Below, piece after piece: positions 23,700 through 35,020 of a DNA stretch of 64,000 bases (position 1 is the stretch's first letter; the number at the start of each line of letters is the position of its first letter). The notes under the pieces were generated by a model, which was given only the letters and a program-made list of their open reading frames with translations, was not told the DNA's origin and did not search any database. The position numbers and the translations under genes are program-made. The stretch spans positions 28,868,940 through 28,932,939 of the forward strand of contig CM075940.1 of NCBI GenBank assembly GCA_038030265.1, given 5' to 3'. The DNA comes from Corythucha ciliata. Its lineage: Eukaryota > Arthropoda > Insecta > Hemiptera > Tingidae.

Positions 23700-25120
23700 T
23701 AATAATTTGCTTCCAATACAACAATCCGAGCTTAAAAATCTGCAAAATTGGAAATTTTGGATCAAAATATTGAGGAAATCACTTGTTTTTGGCCTTTATT
23801 TTTCCGAAATTGAAAGTTTACCGGCAATGTTTATGCGGAATTGCATGCTGCTCTGTTTCTTGTCTTTATTTCCAGGAATTTGCGCGAAGGAAGGTCCGTA
23901 AACACACAGATAGATCACTACAGGGGGGCGTTTTCCGCTTTAAAACGCTCAAAACGCTGAACACTGAAAGTAGCACGTTTACCGCTCTTGTTCGGACTAA
24001 AGGAAACTTCGCGGTTGAAATGAGAAAATCGCTAATTGGAGGGAAAAATTAGTTGAGAAAAACGCCATTCGAGGATAGAATCAAGGAAATGTGCTGATTC
24101 GCGGATAAAATTGAGAAAACGTGCTCATTCTCTTCTAAAATTGTGAGGAAACGCTTATTCGAGAGTAAAATAGAGAAAAACGTGAGTGCGGAGTAGGGAA
24201 AATCGATGATTCATCGCTAAAATGGAGAAAAACTCTAATACGTTACTGAAATTGAGAAAAACGCTTATTTATGGTTAAAAGTTTGGAAAAAATGCACCAA
24301 TTCGTTGCAAAAATGTTAAAAAAAAGCTGATTCGTGGCTAAAATTGAGACAAATCGTCTTAATTCGTGGCTAATACAGGGGAAAAAAGGCGCTCATTCAC
24401 AGTAAAAATTGAGAAAACGCTAACTCGTGTGGTGTTCCCGGTAGCAGCTTCGTGGCTAAAATTGGGGGAAAGCCGTGGTTTAACGCTAAATAAAGTCTAT
24501 ATTCTTCATTTATTCAGGGACTAGGTGTGCTCCCACAGAGATGTCCGCCCTGGGGCTCCTATCCAATTTTGAGGATATCTAGCGTCCGAGATGTTGCTAT
24601 TTGTCAGACTTTTGGGGGCTGTCATGGGCGGTTGGCCCGGGGATTCCAGGGTCATTAAAACAAAACAAAAAAAACTATAACTTGCAACTTCGCGAATTTT
24701 CAGCCTCAAAATATGCAATTTCGCAGATTTTGAGCTCGGATGTTTTGTCATTTTGGTGACAGAATTTGGGCTAGCTGTCCTTTAATCCAGCTGGCTCGGG
24801 TTCCGCGGCCAATAAAAAAAAGGGCCGAAAATTGTAATTTTCTGGGAAAAATTCAGACTACAAACTCGCAATTTTTATAATATTCAGACCCCAGACTTAC
24901 AATTTCAGAGGTATTTGGCTCCGTTTGCTGAAATATTGCGGCTATTCATATTCATGAAGATTATAGGGAGCGCTCTTATAGCGACAGACTGGGCACCTGC
25001 TCCACGCCCAGTTTCTAAGAGGAAAGGCCCATGAACTTGCCATTTTTCGAGGTTAAAGACCATAGGCTTGCTATTTGGCGGTTTTTTAGACACGAAACTT
25101 GCAATCTTGCAAATTTACAA
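23700..25120 (-). repeat. Families B, A, then B words
   Basis: Family B-like words occupy about 23710-23830, reverse family A words 24000-24500 (GGCTAAAATTGAGACAAATC and similar), and family B words 24650-25120 (GAAACTTGCAATCTTGC). Between them are short unassigned inserts. Confidence 0.7.
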
Positions 25121-26955
25121 CTCTGATTGCACAGCAATTTCGTGGCATTCTGGCCATACAGTATTGATGGACTCATCTGCTAGACATCGCTTCGTTCGGA
25201 TCAGAGAGGAACAGGACTAATCGGTTTCGTCGTATATTTATATAACGTGGCGGTCAACAAAGAAACTGGTATCAGTTAAAAAATACGGTTTGTCCCGACT
25301 TTCAACGTGAATAGCGGAATATCTCTTTCCTACAAGCACGCTTTCTCGGGCGTTTTTAGAATATTTGGGCGGACCAAATTTACCAGAGATTACTATTTCA
25401 GCTTATCTTCAAAACACACACTTTTTAATCGTCGTCTCTTATTTTTCTTTTGTTACAAAGGGGCTTAAATGACAATTGTCTTCCCCCAACACATGATTCC
25501 TGAAAACTTGCTCGTCCCATTCTGTTCCAGAACTAAAGCATTTCGAACGGAGAGGAAAGGGAAAGTAAAGTTCAATCTCGCACTCCCGAGAGTCCCTGGG
25601 GACGGAACTTGTCAGGACAACTATCAAAAGGCGTGCAGCACGGATAGAAGGAGGAGAGTAGGCCTGTCAATATTGAATAAGGACAAATACAGGATTTTAG
25701 AAGTTTTTACCCTTCCGCGAACCCCTTCGAATCTCTTTGTTATAATTTTGAAAAAAAAAATCAGTTCTCTGCAAATGCAAAAAGCATTTGAAAGGTGGTG
25801 AAGGGAGCTACAACTTTGACAGTCCTTTGAGCGAATATTTAAACCGCCTAAAGCACTTAAATGTTTGGATATTTTATGATGAATAAATTATTTGAAATAA
25901 ACAGTTTAAGAGGCGTGCGGATCATGCAAAACTCATTTTTAGAGATGCGTTCCCTTCGATAATTCTCACTTTCGCACCTCATAACGCTATAACTTGAAAC
26001 ATAAATACAAGGAAAGGCTGCTCATAAGCCAAGTTTTTAATTATTTTTATGAGAGCCGGAGGCCAAAAAAATGTGTCTAAATTCCCTAGACATTGATGTG
26101 AGAAGAACTAATTCTATAAAAACAACTGTCGGTATTTTTAAACCTTTCAATGAAAACAAGCTCAACAACATTGAAAAGGAGGAAGTAAACTAATTATGAT
26201 AGTGAAATATATTGCATTCTAAAATGAGATAATTTTACTAGGAATTATAAAATTTTCCGAGTATTTTAAAATAAATGAGACGCGGCGTATTTCTTAGCTT
26301 TTTAAATAATGTGAAGAGTGTAAAAAATTGTCTTACGTTGTTTTATTTCTTTGGTTTAAAAAAATTTTTTTTTTTTGCTTAGAGGATGCTCTCACAAGTC
26401 GTAAGAAAAATAATCTCACGATCGAAGTTTAGTCGTTATTGTTGTTGTTCTACGCTGCGAAAGTCTTATTCGAACCGTAACATCAGACAGCCCGCGTGGT
26501 ACTGCCGTTCCCGCTCTTTGCCTCAGACCCTCTTATAGTTTCGTGGGAGCCCACCTTTGGGGGAAAACAGGCGAGTTTCAGTTACGTCAGGTCTCTTAGC
26601 CGCGCCACTATCTTTGCCACATTGATCATTTCTCCGTTCTCATACTACTTTTAATTAGTCATTAATGATCTAAAGGATTTTTGGTCAAATTCGACGGGTG
26701 GACGAAAATTCATTTTTCTTCCAAATTACATCCAGGGGCGGATTTATAGGCTTAAATGTTTATAGCTGGCTTAACCCTGAGCCTAATACCCCCCCCCCCA
26801 CCTCTTTAGCCATACGCACACTTATGGAATTCTTCATTTTCAATGATTCTATTATCGAAAATTCATCGAAAACTTTTTCTCAATAATAACATTTTTTGAT
26901 AAGTAATATAAAATCTCTAAACGAATATAGTTGCTACATTTCAAAACCTTCATCA
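25121..26955. other. Apparently unique spacer
   Basis: There is no tandem word here. A 110-codon plus-strand open frame at 25469-25801 is not recognised and lacks supporting features. At about 26732 CAGGGGCGGATTTATAGG looks like a hAT-type left end without an identified partner. A C run lies near 26790. Confidence 0.45.
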
Positions 26956-27375
26956 AGGAGGATTTCACCAGTTTCAACCACAATTTTGCACTCAAAGAAA
27001 TCAATTTGACGGGTTTTGACTCCGAAAAAAAGTGAATTCAAGGTGTTGACCCGCTCGAAAAAGCGAATCCGATTGTTAGGCACTTTCGAAGTCGAAATAT
27101 TTTACGGACTTTTCGAGCTTTTGGCTTATTCAATAATCAAATTTCGCATCTCGCATCTTTTAGGAATCAATTCGCCAGCTTTGTAAAACCAAATTCCGTG
27201 GTTCCGGCACGTCAGAAATCAATTTTGCGGGGTTTGCCTCCATAAAAAAAAAAAAAGTCAAATTCACGGGATTTCACATTCTTTCCTTATTTCCAAAGTT
27301 GAAATTTCCTTGCTTCATAAGAAAGAGAAATTTCACGGGTCAGGTTCCCTTCCAAAACAAAATTTCGCCGGGTTA
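26956..27375 (+). repeat. Family D words
   Basis: Units combine AAAAAACCAAATTC, a CGGG box and TTTTGGCTCC, as at 6191-6775. They are more diverged here. Confidence 0.65.
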
Positions 27376-27559
27376 TCCCCAAGGGGTGAACCAGAGGGGC
27401 GGACAGGGGTGGTCAGTTGTTCTCCCCTAGACTCGAAAGCGCATAGTATCAGTTTTCGCTTGAGGGGGGGGGGGTGGAATTGTTAGTTTTTGAACAGAAA
27501 ATACGGAATAGAAGGCTTCAGAAGGCCATCAAAACCTCCTCCAAAATTCCATCGAGGAG

Positions 27560-27970
27560 GGGTCCAATTTTAGGGTCATTCTCTCAGAGGCCCGAGGGTC
27601 AGAGGTTCTCGAGAGTCACGAAATGCCAAGTTATTTTAAGGGAAAAACTCTCGCGAATGGTCTCACTGAGAGGAAAATTAAAGTTGAACGCCACCGCCAC
27701 GTCAAGGGCAAAATTTATGCGAAAGGCCACGCCAAAGGGCAAACTTTAAGCGAAACGTCGCATTGTGAGGGAAAAAAAAAAATCGTTCGAAAGTCCACGG
27801 CACAACGAGTAAACTACGCAAAACGTCCCACCGTGGGTTGTGGTGAGGGAGGGGGGTAAAACGCAACATTCGGGGAAAATACTCACGAGAATCGCCACAT
27901 TCAGGGGAAAATTTACGCGAAATGCCGCGTCAAGGGCAACAAATGTGCGAAACGCTTCACCAAGAGCAAT
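27560..27970 (+). repeat. Degenerate ~31-bp tandem words, family E
   Basis: Units read GGGCAAAATTTATGCGAAA followed by a GCCACG(C/T)CAA box. Two adjacent units near 27705-27770 measure 31 and 32 bp. Lysine- and arginine-rich open frames here follow from the repeat composition and are not regarded as proteins. Confidence 0.7.
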
Positions 27971-28560
27971 GTTTTGGTAACATATTGCCCACTTTATAAA
28001 AAAAAATTCGTCGGTTTCACAAAGAAGTTGTCAATTTCATAACGAAATTGTCTGTTTTATGAGAAAACTTTGATTTTCATAAGGCTTTGTAAGCTTATGA
28101 GCATAATGGTTGATTTTATGAGGAAAATTTCAGTCTAAAAGGTGTCAATTTGATGAGTACATCGTCGGTTTGACAAGAAAATAGTAAATTTTATTTATGA
28201 AAATGAATGAATTGTCAATGTAATGAGAAAAATTGCCCTTTTTGAATGAATTTACCATTTTTTAAGGATATTGCCATTTCGAATTGGAAATTTTTTAATT
28301 TCGAGAGAAAATCGTATATTTCCAAGGAATCGTGAATTTTAGAACAAAATTGTCATTTTCATTAGCTCATTGTCAATTTAATTCAAAACATGTCAATTTG
28401 AAGCAGAAAATGTCAATTTCACGAGGAAATGGTAACTTATCCACAATAGTTTTTTTTTTGGTCCTTGGAACTTATTAATTTTGCCCCATGACTCGATCGG
28501 CATTTGCCCTTTCAGTGATTTTGCCAATACGGTAATTGGTGATCGTTTTGGAACTATCAA
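27971..28560. repeat. Degenerate margin of the 20-bp minisatellite
   Basis: Words such as TTGTCAATTTCATAACGAAA and AAATTGTCTGTTTTATGAG show the 20-bp word in eroded form before the homogeneous core, the normal age gradient at the edge of a tandem array. Confidence 0.75.
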
Positions 28561-29720
28561 GTTTATTATGAAATTGTCAATTTTATGAGGAAATTGTCAA
28601 TTTTATGAGGAAATTGTCAATTTTATGAGGAAATTGTCAATTTTATGAGGAAATTGTCAATTATATGAGGAAATTGTCAATTTTATGAGGAAATTGTCAA
28701 TTTTTGAGGAAATTGTCAATTTTTGAGGAAATTGTCAATTTTTGAGGAAATTGTCAATTTTTGAGGAAATTGTCAATTTTATGAGGACATTGCCAATTCT
28801 ATGAGGAAATTGTCAATTTTATGAGGAAATTGTCAATTTTATGAGGAATTGTCAATTTTATGAGGAAATTGTCAATTTTATGAGGAAATTGTCAATTTTA
28901 TGAGGAAATTGTCAATTATATGAGGAAATGGTCAATTTTATGAGGAAATTGTCAATTTTTTAGGAAATTGTCAATTTTATGAGGACATTGCCAATTCTAT
29001 GAGGAAATTGTCAATTTTATGAGGAAATTGTCAATTTTATGAGGGAATTGTCAATTTTATGAGGAAATTGTCAATTTTATGAGGAAATTGTCAATTTTAT
29101 GAGGAAATTGTCAATTTTATGAGGAAATTGTCAATTATATGAGGAAATGGTCAATTTTATGAGGAAATTGTCAATTTTTGAGGAAATTGTCAATTTTATG
29201 AGGAAATTGTCAATTTTTGAGGAAATTGTCAATTTTTGAGGAAATTGTCAATTTTTGAGGAAATTGTCAATTTTATGAGGACATTGCCAATTCTATGAGG
29301 AAATTGTCAATTTTATGAGGAATTGTCAATTTTATGAGGAAATTGTCAATTTTATGAGGAAATTGTCAATTTTACGAGGAAATTGTCAATTTTATGAGGA
29401 AATTGTCAATTTTATGAGGAAATTGTCAATTTTACGAGGAAATTGTCAATTTTATGAGGAAATTGTCAATTTTATGAGGAAATTGTCAATTTTATGAGGA
29501 AATTGTCAATTTTATGAGGAAATTGTCATTCTATGAGGAAATTGTCAATTTTATGAGGAAATTGTCAATTTTATGAGGAAATTGTCAATTTTTGAGGAAA
29601 TTGTCAATTTTATGAGGAAATTGTCAATTTTATGAGGAAATTGTCAATTTTATGAGGAAATTGTCAATTTTATGAGGAAATTGTCAATTTTATGAGGAAA
29701 TTGTCAATTTTATGACGAAA
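28561..29720. repeat. 20-bp minisatellite, unit 1 array
   Basis: Roughly 55-60 copies of AAATTGTCAATTTTATGAGG, most identical, with some 19-bp variants lacking a TA. A distinctive variant with GAGGACATTGCCAATTCT occurs near 28783, 28981 and 29277, spacings of about 198 and 296 bp, which points to higher-order duplication by unequal exchange. Because 20 is not a multiple of 3, three monomers give an open 20-residue periodic peptide, so long frames here are meaningless. Its lower-copy counterpart starts unit 2 at 45776. Confidence 0.97.
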
Positions 29721-30065
29721 CAATAAATTTTATGGGGAAATTGTCCATTTTATGAGCAAATTGTCAATTTTTTAAGGAAGTCGTGAATTTTATGAGGGAC
29801 TTGTATGTTATATGAGGAAATAGTCAATTTTAAGATGAAATGTCACTTTTATGAGTAAATTGTCACTTTTATGAGGAAATTATAAATTTTTTGAGGAAAA
29901 AATAATTTTTACGGGGAAATTGTCTGTTTTATGAGGAAATTGACAATTTTATTGGGAAGTAATAAATTTAATGTGGAAATTGTCCATTTTACGAGAAAAT
30001 CGGCAATTGTACAGTGAAATCGTAAATTTTATGAGGAAATTGTATATTTTATGAAGACATTTTCG
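29721..30065. repeat. Degenerate right margin of the minisatellite
   Basis: Diverged 20-bp words (AAATTTTATGGGGAAATTG and similar) decay toward 30060. The final part (CAATTGTACAGTGAAATCG) is shared with unit 2 near 46427, so the units are homologous from here on. Confidence 0.8.
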
Positions 30066-30075
30066 ATAGGCTGTG

Positions 30076-30113
30076 GACTGCCGGAATCGCCCCATCCTGA
30101 AGGATTTCTAGGT
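30076..30113 (-). mobile_element. Partial terminal segment of the small hAT-type MITE family
   Basis: Read on the minus strand this is CAGGGGCGTACCTAGAAATC followed by a GGGGCGATTCCGG segment, the same family as the left end of the element at 30213. It ends against the minisatellite margin, so only one terminus survives. Together with 30222-30256 it forms an inverted repeat with a loop of about 107 bp. The unit 2 counterpart is near 46500-46540. Confidence 0.65.
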
Positions 30114-30212
30114 ACGCCCCTGCACCGCGTTCTGTGTTGATGTTCCAGTTCTCGTGCTATAGAGATTCTTCGTCGAATGAGTCTGCAATTGCCAACGTTT
30201 ACATCTGACATC

Positions 30213-30397
30213 CTGGGGTGAACCTAGAAATCCTTCCGGAGGGGGCGATTTCGGCATCCGCAGCCTACTGTGGCCCGGCGGGGGACGAGTGTTGTAATGA
30301 ATGCCCTTCGTATTGCTTAGATTTCGTTAAAAATTGACCAAAAACTGCCTCCCGGAGGGGGCTATCCACCTATCGCCCCCCTCTGGGTACGCCACTG
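30213..30397 (+). mobile_element. 185-bp hAT-type MITE, unit 1 copy
   Basis: The element is bounded by exact 8-bp target duplications CTGACATC (30205-30212 and 30398-30405). The left end begins CTGGGGTGAACCTAGA, and the right end, read inward, is CAGTGGCGTACCCAGA, an imperfect terminal inverted repeat of hAT style. Internally GGAGGGGGCGAT and its inverted partner lie near both ends. It has no coding capacity. It predates the duplication, because unit 2 has it at the same place. Confidence 0.88.
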
Positions 30398-30852
30398 CTG
30401 ACATCTTCTCCAGTGAAGCTGCCCATTCCTGGATCAAGGCCTGGCTACGGGGCCTTGGCTTGTCCCACTCAAGGGGGTGGCATTAAACCAAATATCGCGC
30501 TGCTGATCCGTTGAAAAAGCAATTTCGTGGAGTCAGCTCGTCCAGAACTGCACTCAGGGCCTGCGTAATAATTAATTCTGGCGCTTAGGCTCAGCCTAGA
30601 GCTAAAATGAGACTTTAAGTGTTGTCGACCCAAGCTCAAAACTCTAGAATGACAGTGTGCTTGGTAATGTTCCATAAGCTCATGCAGGCGTCGACTCAAG
30701 GGCCACCTTAGTAAGTCCACAAAAAATAACTGTCTTCTATCACACGGTGCCTGTAGTAAGGGATTGCCCCCACGGTTGTCATCTAAGCTTTACCAGCAGA
30801 AATTACCGACAAATATAGTCCCCCACCCCCTACCCACCACCAAAAACTGTCA

Positions 30853-30880
30853 AATTACACGTGTACGCTCACGTGTAATT
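30853..30880. other. Perfect E-box palindrome
   Basis: AATTACACGTG and CACGTGTAATT flank a 6-base loop, giving an 11-bp perfect stem with two CACGTG boxes. It is conserved in unit 2 at 47279-47306. It could be a bHLH-binding site pair or a hairpin; function is unknown. Confidence 0.7.
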
Positions 30881-31228
30881 GCAAAGACACCCGAAGTTCA
30901 TCGATCGATATGCGAAATCTCTCCATTTTCATAGATTGACATGTGTCATTTTTCATTCAGGCTTACCATTTAGATCAAATCATAAAACCTCATCAGGTCG
31001 TTTTATCTGTACAGTAACACGCGGTCTTCCATTCGTTCATCCTGATTTTCCCGGTGTTTCAAGACGAATTGTCCTAATTTTAGCATTTTGCCCAGTAATC
31101 AATCACCTGCCAGGTGCGGTGAATCACATTTTTTGTTTTGTTTTCAAAGGAAATCAAATCAGGTGTCAGGAGAATCGATTACATGCTTTCGCAACTGCGT
31201 CAGACGTTTACTTGAACAAGTAACCGTA

Positions 31229-31515
31229 CAGCGTGACGATTAAAATCGGATTATAACAACCCAACAACATTTTCTGTCACACTCTCTAAAGGAACTGAAA
31301 TCACAAAAGTTTTGATGTCTTGAAGGTAGATCAACAGTTTCTATGTATTGAATTGTTTGTCTCCCTGAAAGGGAGACATTCGTTCTGTTAGATAAGAGAT
31401 CACGATCCTTTTTCAAAATGTCCAGTCTTTCTACATTGCTCATTGTCATTTTGACTGTCAAGAAACGAACGGAAATATTATTTTTTCTTTACAATGACAA
31501 ACTGATGGTGTTTTG
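31229..31515. other. 287-bp tract identical between duplication units
   Basis: No difference is seen against 47662-47948, although the 1.1 kb before it and the 160 bp after it differ at many sites. It includes a perfect hairpin (GTCTCCCT, GAA loop, AGGGAGAC). A 73-codon minus-strand open frame lies across it but has no recognised family. Identity could reflect gene conversion or constraint. Confidence 0.75.
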
Positions 31516-31675
31516 TATATCCTATCACTTTGCCCCCCCCCCCCCACCACATATATTTTTATAAAAATTAATTGTTCTGGTATATTCCTAAGTAGGGGCG
31601 TGGTTTTTTAAAGTAATATTTATTATTATCACACAAATGCTATGAAAAAAAGTCACCTTACTGTTTATCACGAAA

Positions 31676-33050
31676 TCATACAATCGTGTAAGATAAATTT
31701 GAAGCAAATCAAAATGGCCGAGTTAAATCCATTCGAGAAAAATATGAAGGCACAGTATCGACAAATTTGAAGCTCTTCGTTTTTTTCTACATCTCAGTTC
31801 CTCACTTGTTCCTACCATCCTTTTTAATCAGATATCACATTTTCGTCACGTTTCCATCACCTTATTTGAATGCACATTTTCACAATTCAATTACCTACAG
31901 ACTTCCTTCTCAGTGAATTTTCGTTTCTTGAAGCCCTAGGTATAGATATTCTTTGAGTAACGAAATGTTTTCATTTCAAAATATGCTCTCTGGAAGACAG
32001 CGAACTCCTTCAATGCCTCAAAAATTCAATTTCACTGAAATCTCTCTCCCACTCAGTCGCCACTCTTTCAATTTGTAGTTTCAAGCATTAACGATTCCTT
32101 TTCGTGGAATTAATTATATGCAAGGAATAAATCCAGGGCTCGATTTATGTTTGTGGTTCAGAGCCTTTTAGACCATTTCGTTCCTTCTAATGACGTTAAA
32201 AGGTTTTTAGCATTCAGTGTGTGTTGTAGTTTTCCTAATATCAGCTTTTTAAAAAAGATTTTCACTGAAAAAATGTAGTAGTAATTCAGTTAATCTCATT
32301 GTTAATAGAGTGCTATGAAATGAGAATAAAGGGACGCTAATTATTCAAAAAATTATAATAACTCACAAGTAATGACCAATAATTAGGGAGTGGAACGGCG
32401 TACTTCATCCCCCCAAAAAAACAGTCTAAATATTTTATTTCTTAGGAAAAGTCCGTTAAGTAGTGTCACCAACCGGCTTTCCGCGGAAACACTGTTCCAA
32501 CGTCCTTACTGCGAGCCCTGTAGATTTTCCAGAGGGAAAGTCAGAGCTACGCGTGTACTCCACTTGAGAGCTCCAGCGTTATGTTTCGAGTTTACATTCT
32601 CAATTCTAACAGTTGAAACTTTGTTGTTGTTTTTTTCAGAGTCTTTGCCGTTGTTCAATAATGTATCCTCTGACGAAAACAGTCAACAAAGTTTCTTATC
32701 CAATTAGGACATTTTGAAAGTTAATAATTTATTAGCCTTGGTGTGGTAGTCACGTCAACCCTAACTTGAAAACTTGAAAACGATTTAGGCGTATTAAGTT
32801 GTACTTATTTGATGCAAAATTTTCTTTGCCAAGGCCCGTGGGTGACACCTATGGTGAGGGGGGGGGGGGTCACCTGAGTTTATAGTCGAACGTGTTTGCA
32901 TCAGAACCAGGCTTTACGACGCTAAAACTGATACTTTGGTCTCCTGTAATGTAAATGTAAGGCCCTCTCTCTCTGTAAGGCACTCACTGCCACGTCGTGT
33001 GATAAAAATTTTCTTCTCACTATAAAGACGGGAGCAGGGGTGGGGGCTTG
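31676..33050. other. 1.4-kb low-divergence core of the duplication
   Basis: Against 48107-49485 I count about four substitutions and three single-base indels, and 32335-32842 (508 bp) is identical. A plus-strand open frame of 105 codons at 32390-32707 is unchanged in unit 2 (48823-49140). Its protein has no recognisable domain and it contains a TTTTTTTCAG acceptor-like site. I cannot tell a cryptic gene or regulatory core from a conversion tract. Confidence 0.6.
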
Positions 33051-33059
33051 CTTAGTAAA

Positions 33060-33660
33060 TATGGCCAACATGACGATCTGCGTCTTAAATGCCTTCAACT
33101 ATGATTGAAACCATAACGAAATGATCACGATTTGTGGTCTGAAAATGGCTCAATCCAGGCTTGAATTGGCAAAACAGATCGTATCCGCCTGCGGAAGACC
33201 CTCAAGCTGACGATCTGGGCTCATCAGCCAATGGCAAAACCGAACATATTCGCCATTCAAAAATTGGCAAATTCCGCGCCTTAAAATTGGCTAAACTGAC
33301 GACTAGCACCTTGAAATTGGTTCGCGCCATAAACTTGACTGAACTATTTTGTCCTAGTGATTATTAAAGCCCTAAAGATGGCACAACTGACTAAACTGGC
33401 TAAACATACGATTCGCGCGTTGAAAAAGCTCAACGATCGTAATATGGAAAAGCTGTCCACTCGGGATCCTAAAATGGCAAAACTGACCATTCAGGCTTCA
33501 AAAATAGCAAAATTGACGATTCGTACCCTGAAAATAGCCAGAATACCTATCCACTACTTTAAAAACAGCAAACTAGCAGCTTGAAACTGGGCAAAACGAA
33601 CGATTTTTGATCCTTGAATAAGACAGTGGCAAACTGGCAATCCTAAAAATGGCCCCAACA
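33060..33660 (+). repeat. Family C words, unit 1
   Basis: Words of the type AAAATGGCAAAACTGACC followed by ATTCGCGCC repeat at about 31-33 bp, as at 15985-16620. The unit 2 copy is 49500-50090 and lacks a few bases near 50003. Confidence 0.8.
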
Positions 33661-33689
33661 CAATGGAAAATATAGAGGTAAAATCGTCG

Positions 33690-34330
33690 TTTCGGACAAG
33701 ATTTGATCCCCTAATGATCGGGAGAGTAGAATTCGTATGGAGTTCGTTGACGAAATAATGTTTGACAGAAACCGCGAGCTCCCATCACATTATATTCTCC
33801 TAACACCAAAGATATAGAAAATCACCGCATTACACTTATAAAAGGGTAAATTTATCGTTTTTAACAAGATTTTGTCCTCAAATGACCAGGAGAATATAAT
33901 AAGCTGGGAACTCGCCAAGGAAATACTTTATGACAGTAGCCGAGCTCCTAGCTTACTATATTTTCCTAATACGAAAGACAGATAATCGCCGCATTACACT
34001 TGAAAAAAAGGGGCAAAATCGTCGTTTTGGACAGATTTGATCACCCAATGACCAGGAGAATAGAATGAGCTATACGAGCTCGGCGACAAAACTATAAATA
34101 ATTTTAGACAGATGCCGAGCTCCTAGCTCATTATATTTTCATAAAACACGTAAAATCGCCGCATTACACCTGAATAACAAGATGTGTGCCTAAATGACCA
34201 CGAGAATATAATTTGCATGGAAGCTGAAAAGCGCTTTTGGCGTAATAAAACACAAGTGGAGAGACTATCTATTTTTAATAGTTCCGAAAATTCGTGCTGG
34301 GAGCTCGTCAACGGAATAATTTTTCACGAA
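33690..34330. repeat. ~166-bp satellite, unit 1
   Basis: GACCAGGAGAAT anchors recur at 33715, 33884, 34050 and 34196, spacings of about 169, 166 and 146 bp. Each unit also has GAGCTCGTCGACG, AGCTCCTAGCTCATTATA and CGCCGCATTACACTTG. The duplicate is at 50130-50640. The monomer is close to nucleosomal length. Confidence 0.8.
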
Positions 34331-34610
34331 AGCTGCGAAAGAGCACTTTTTCTCAGTTTTAACCGCCGATGTGCGATTTTGCAACTTTTTTCCAAAGCTA
34401 CTTTTCTCTATTTTCCCCTTGAATGGGGTGCTTTTTCTCCATTTAGCTGCGATTTGGCGGTTTTCATTTTTTTGAGCTACAATGAAGCGTTTTTTCTCAA
34501 TTCCATCCTGAAACAACTTCTTTTTTTCTACATTTTAGACGTAAATGACAGAAAAATCCAAATTATAGCCGTGAATTAGATGGTTTTCCTCAATTTCAGC
34601 CCCAAATGAG
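34331..34610 (+). repeat. Family A words, unit 1 only
   Basis: Plus-oriented words (TTTTTCTCAGTTTTAACCGC and similar). In unit 2 most of this segment is missing: GAAGCTGAAAAA at 50638 joins directly to ATGAGTGTTTTTTTATC. Confidence 0.75.
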
Positions 34611-34839
34611 TGTTTTTTTATCAGTTCTATACCCCCTGTTGACAAGGCGTGGTTTAATTGATTTTGAGCGTTTAGCAAAACGCAATTACCAAATCCCCAA
34701 TTAGCCAATTAACAAATTGGGTTGCGGTCTGGGCTTTTCCAGGGGTGCCTGATGTCACCCTCGAGAGCAATTTTAGACAAGTTTAAAGGCTTAACATCGA
34801 CGAGGGAATTTTATGAACATTTAGACCGAACCACATGGA

Positions 34840-35020
34840 AAAATGTTTTTGGTTTTGAGTTTTTAGCACATAATCTCCTGAAGCGAAAGATATGAAATCA
34901 CCGCATTACACTGGAAAAAATGGGGCAAAATAGTCGTTTTTGACAATACTTAGTCCTCAAAAACCAGGAGAATAGAATTTGCTGGGAGATCGTCGGTGAA
35001 ATAATTTTTGATGAAAAAAC
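34840..35020. repeat. ~166-bp satellite remnant
   Basis: One further unit of the satellite: ATAATCTCCTGAAGCGAAAG, CCGCATTACACTGG, AGGAGAATAGAATTTGCTGG. The counterpart is at 50880-51055. Confidence 0.7.

Noticed and set aside
27474..27860. Basic repetitive protein
   Set aside because: The frame coincides with family E tandem words, whose composition explains the Lys/Arg-rich peptide.
29315..29497. Long open frame with a 20-residue periodic peptide in the minisatellite
   Set aside because: A 20-bp monomer without stops in any frame gives such a frame automatically; there is no start context or other sign of a gene.
28561..29720. CRISPR-like regular repeats
   Set aside because: There are no unique spacers between repeats and the context is eukaryotic; it is a simple minisatellite.
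30879..31223. 114-codon open frame in unit 1
   Set aside because: In unit 2 the same segment has an 11-bp insertion and other indels that destroy the frame, and no family is recognised.
31240..31461. 73-codon minus-strand frame identical in both units
   Set aside because: The identity extends well beyond the frame, so it says nothing specific about coding; no domain is recognised.
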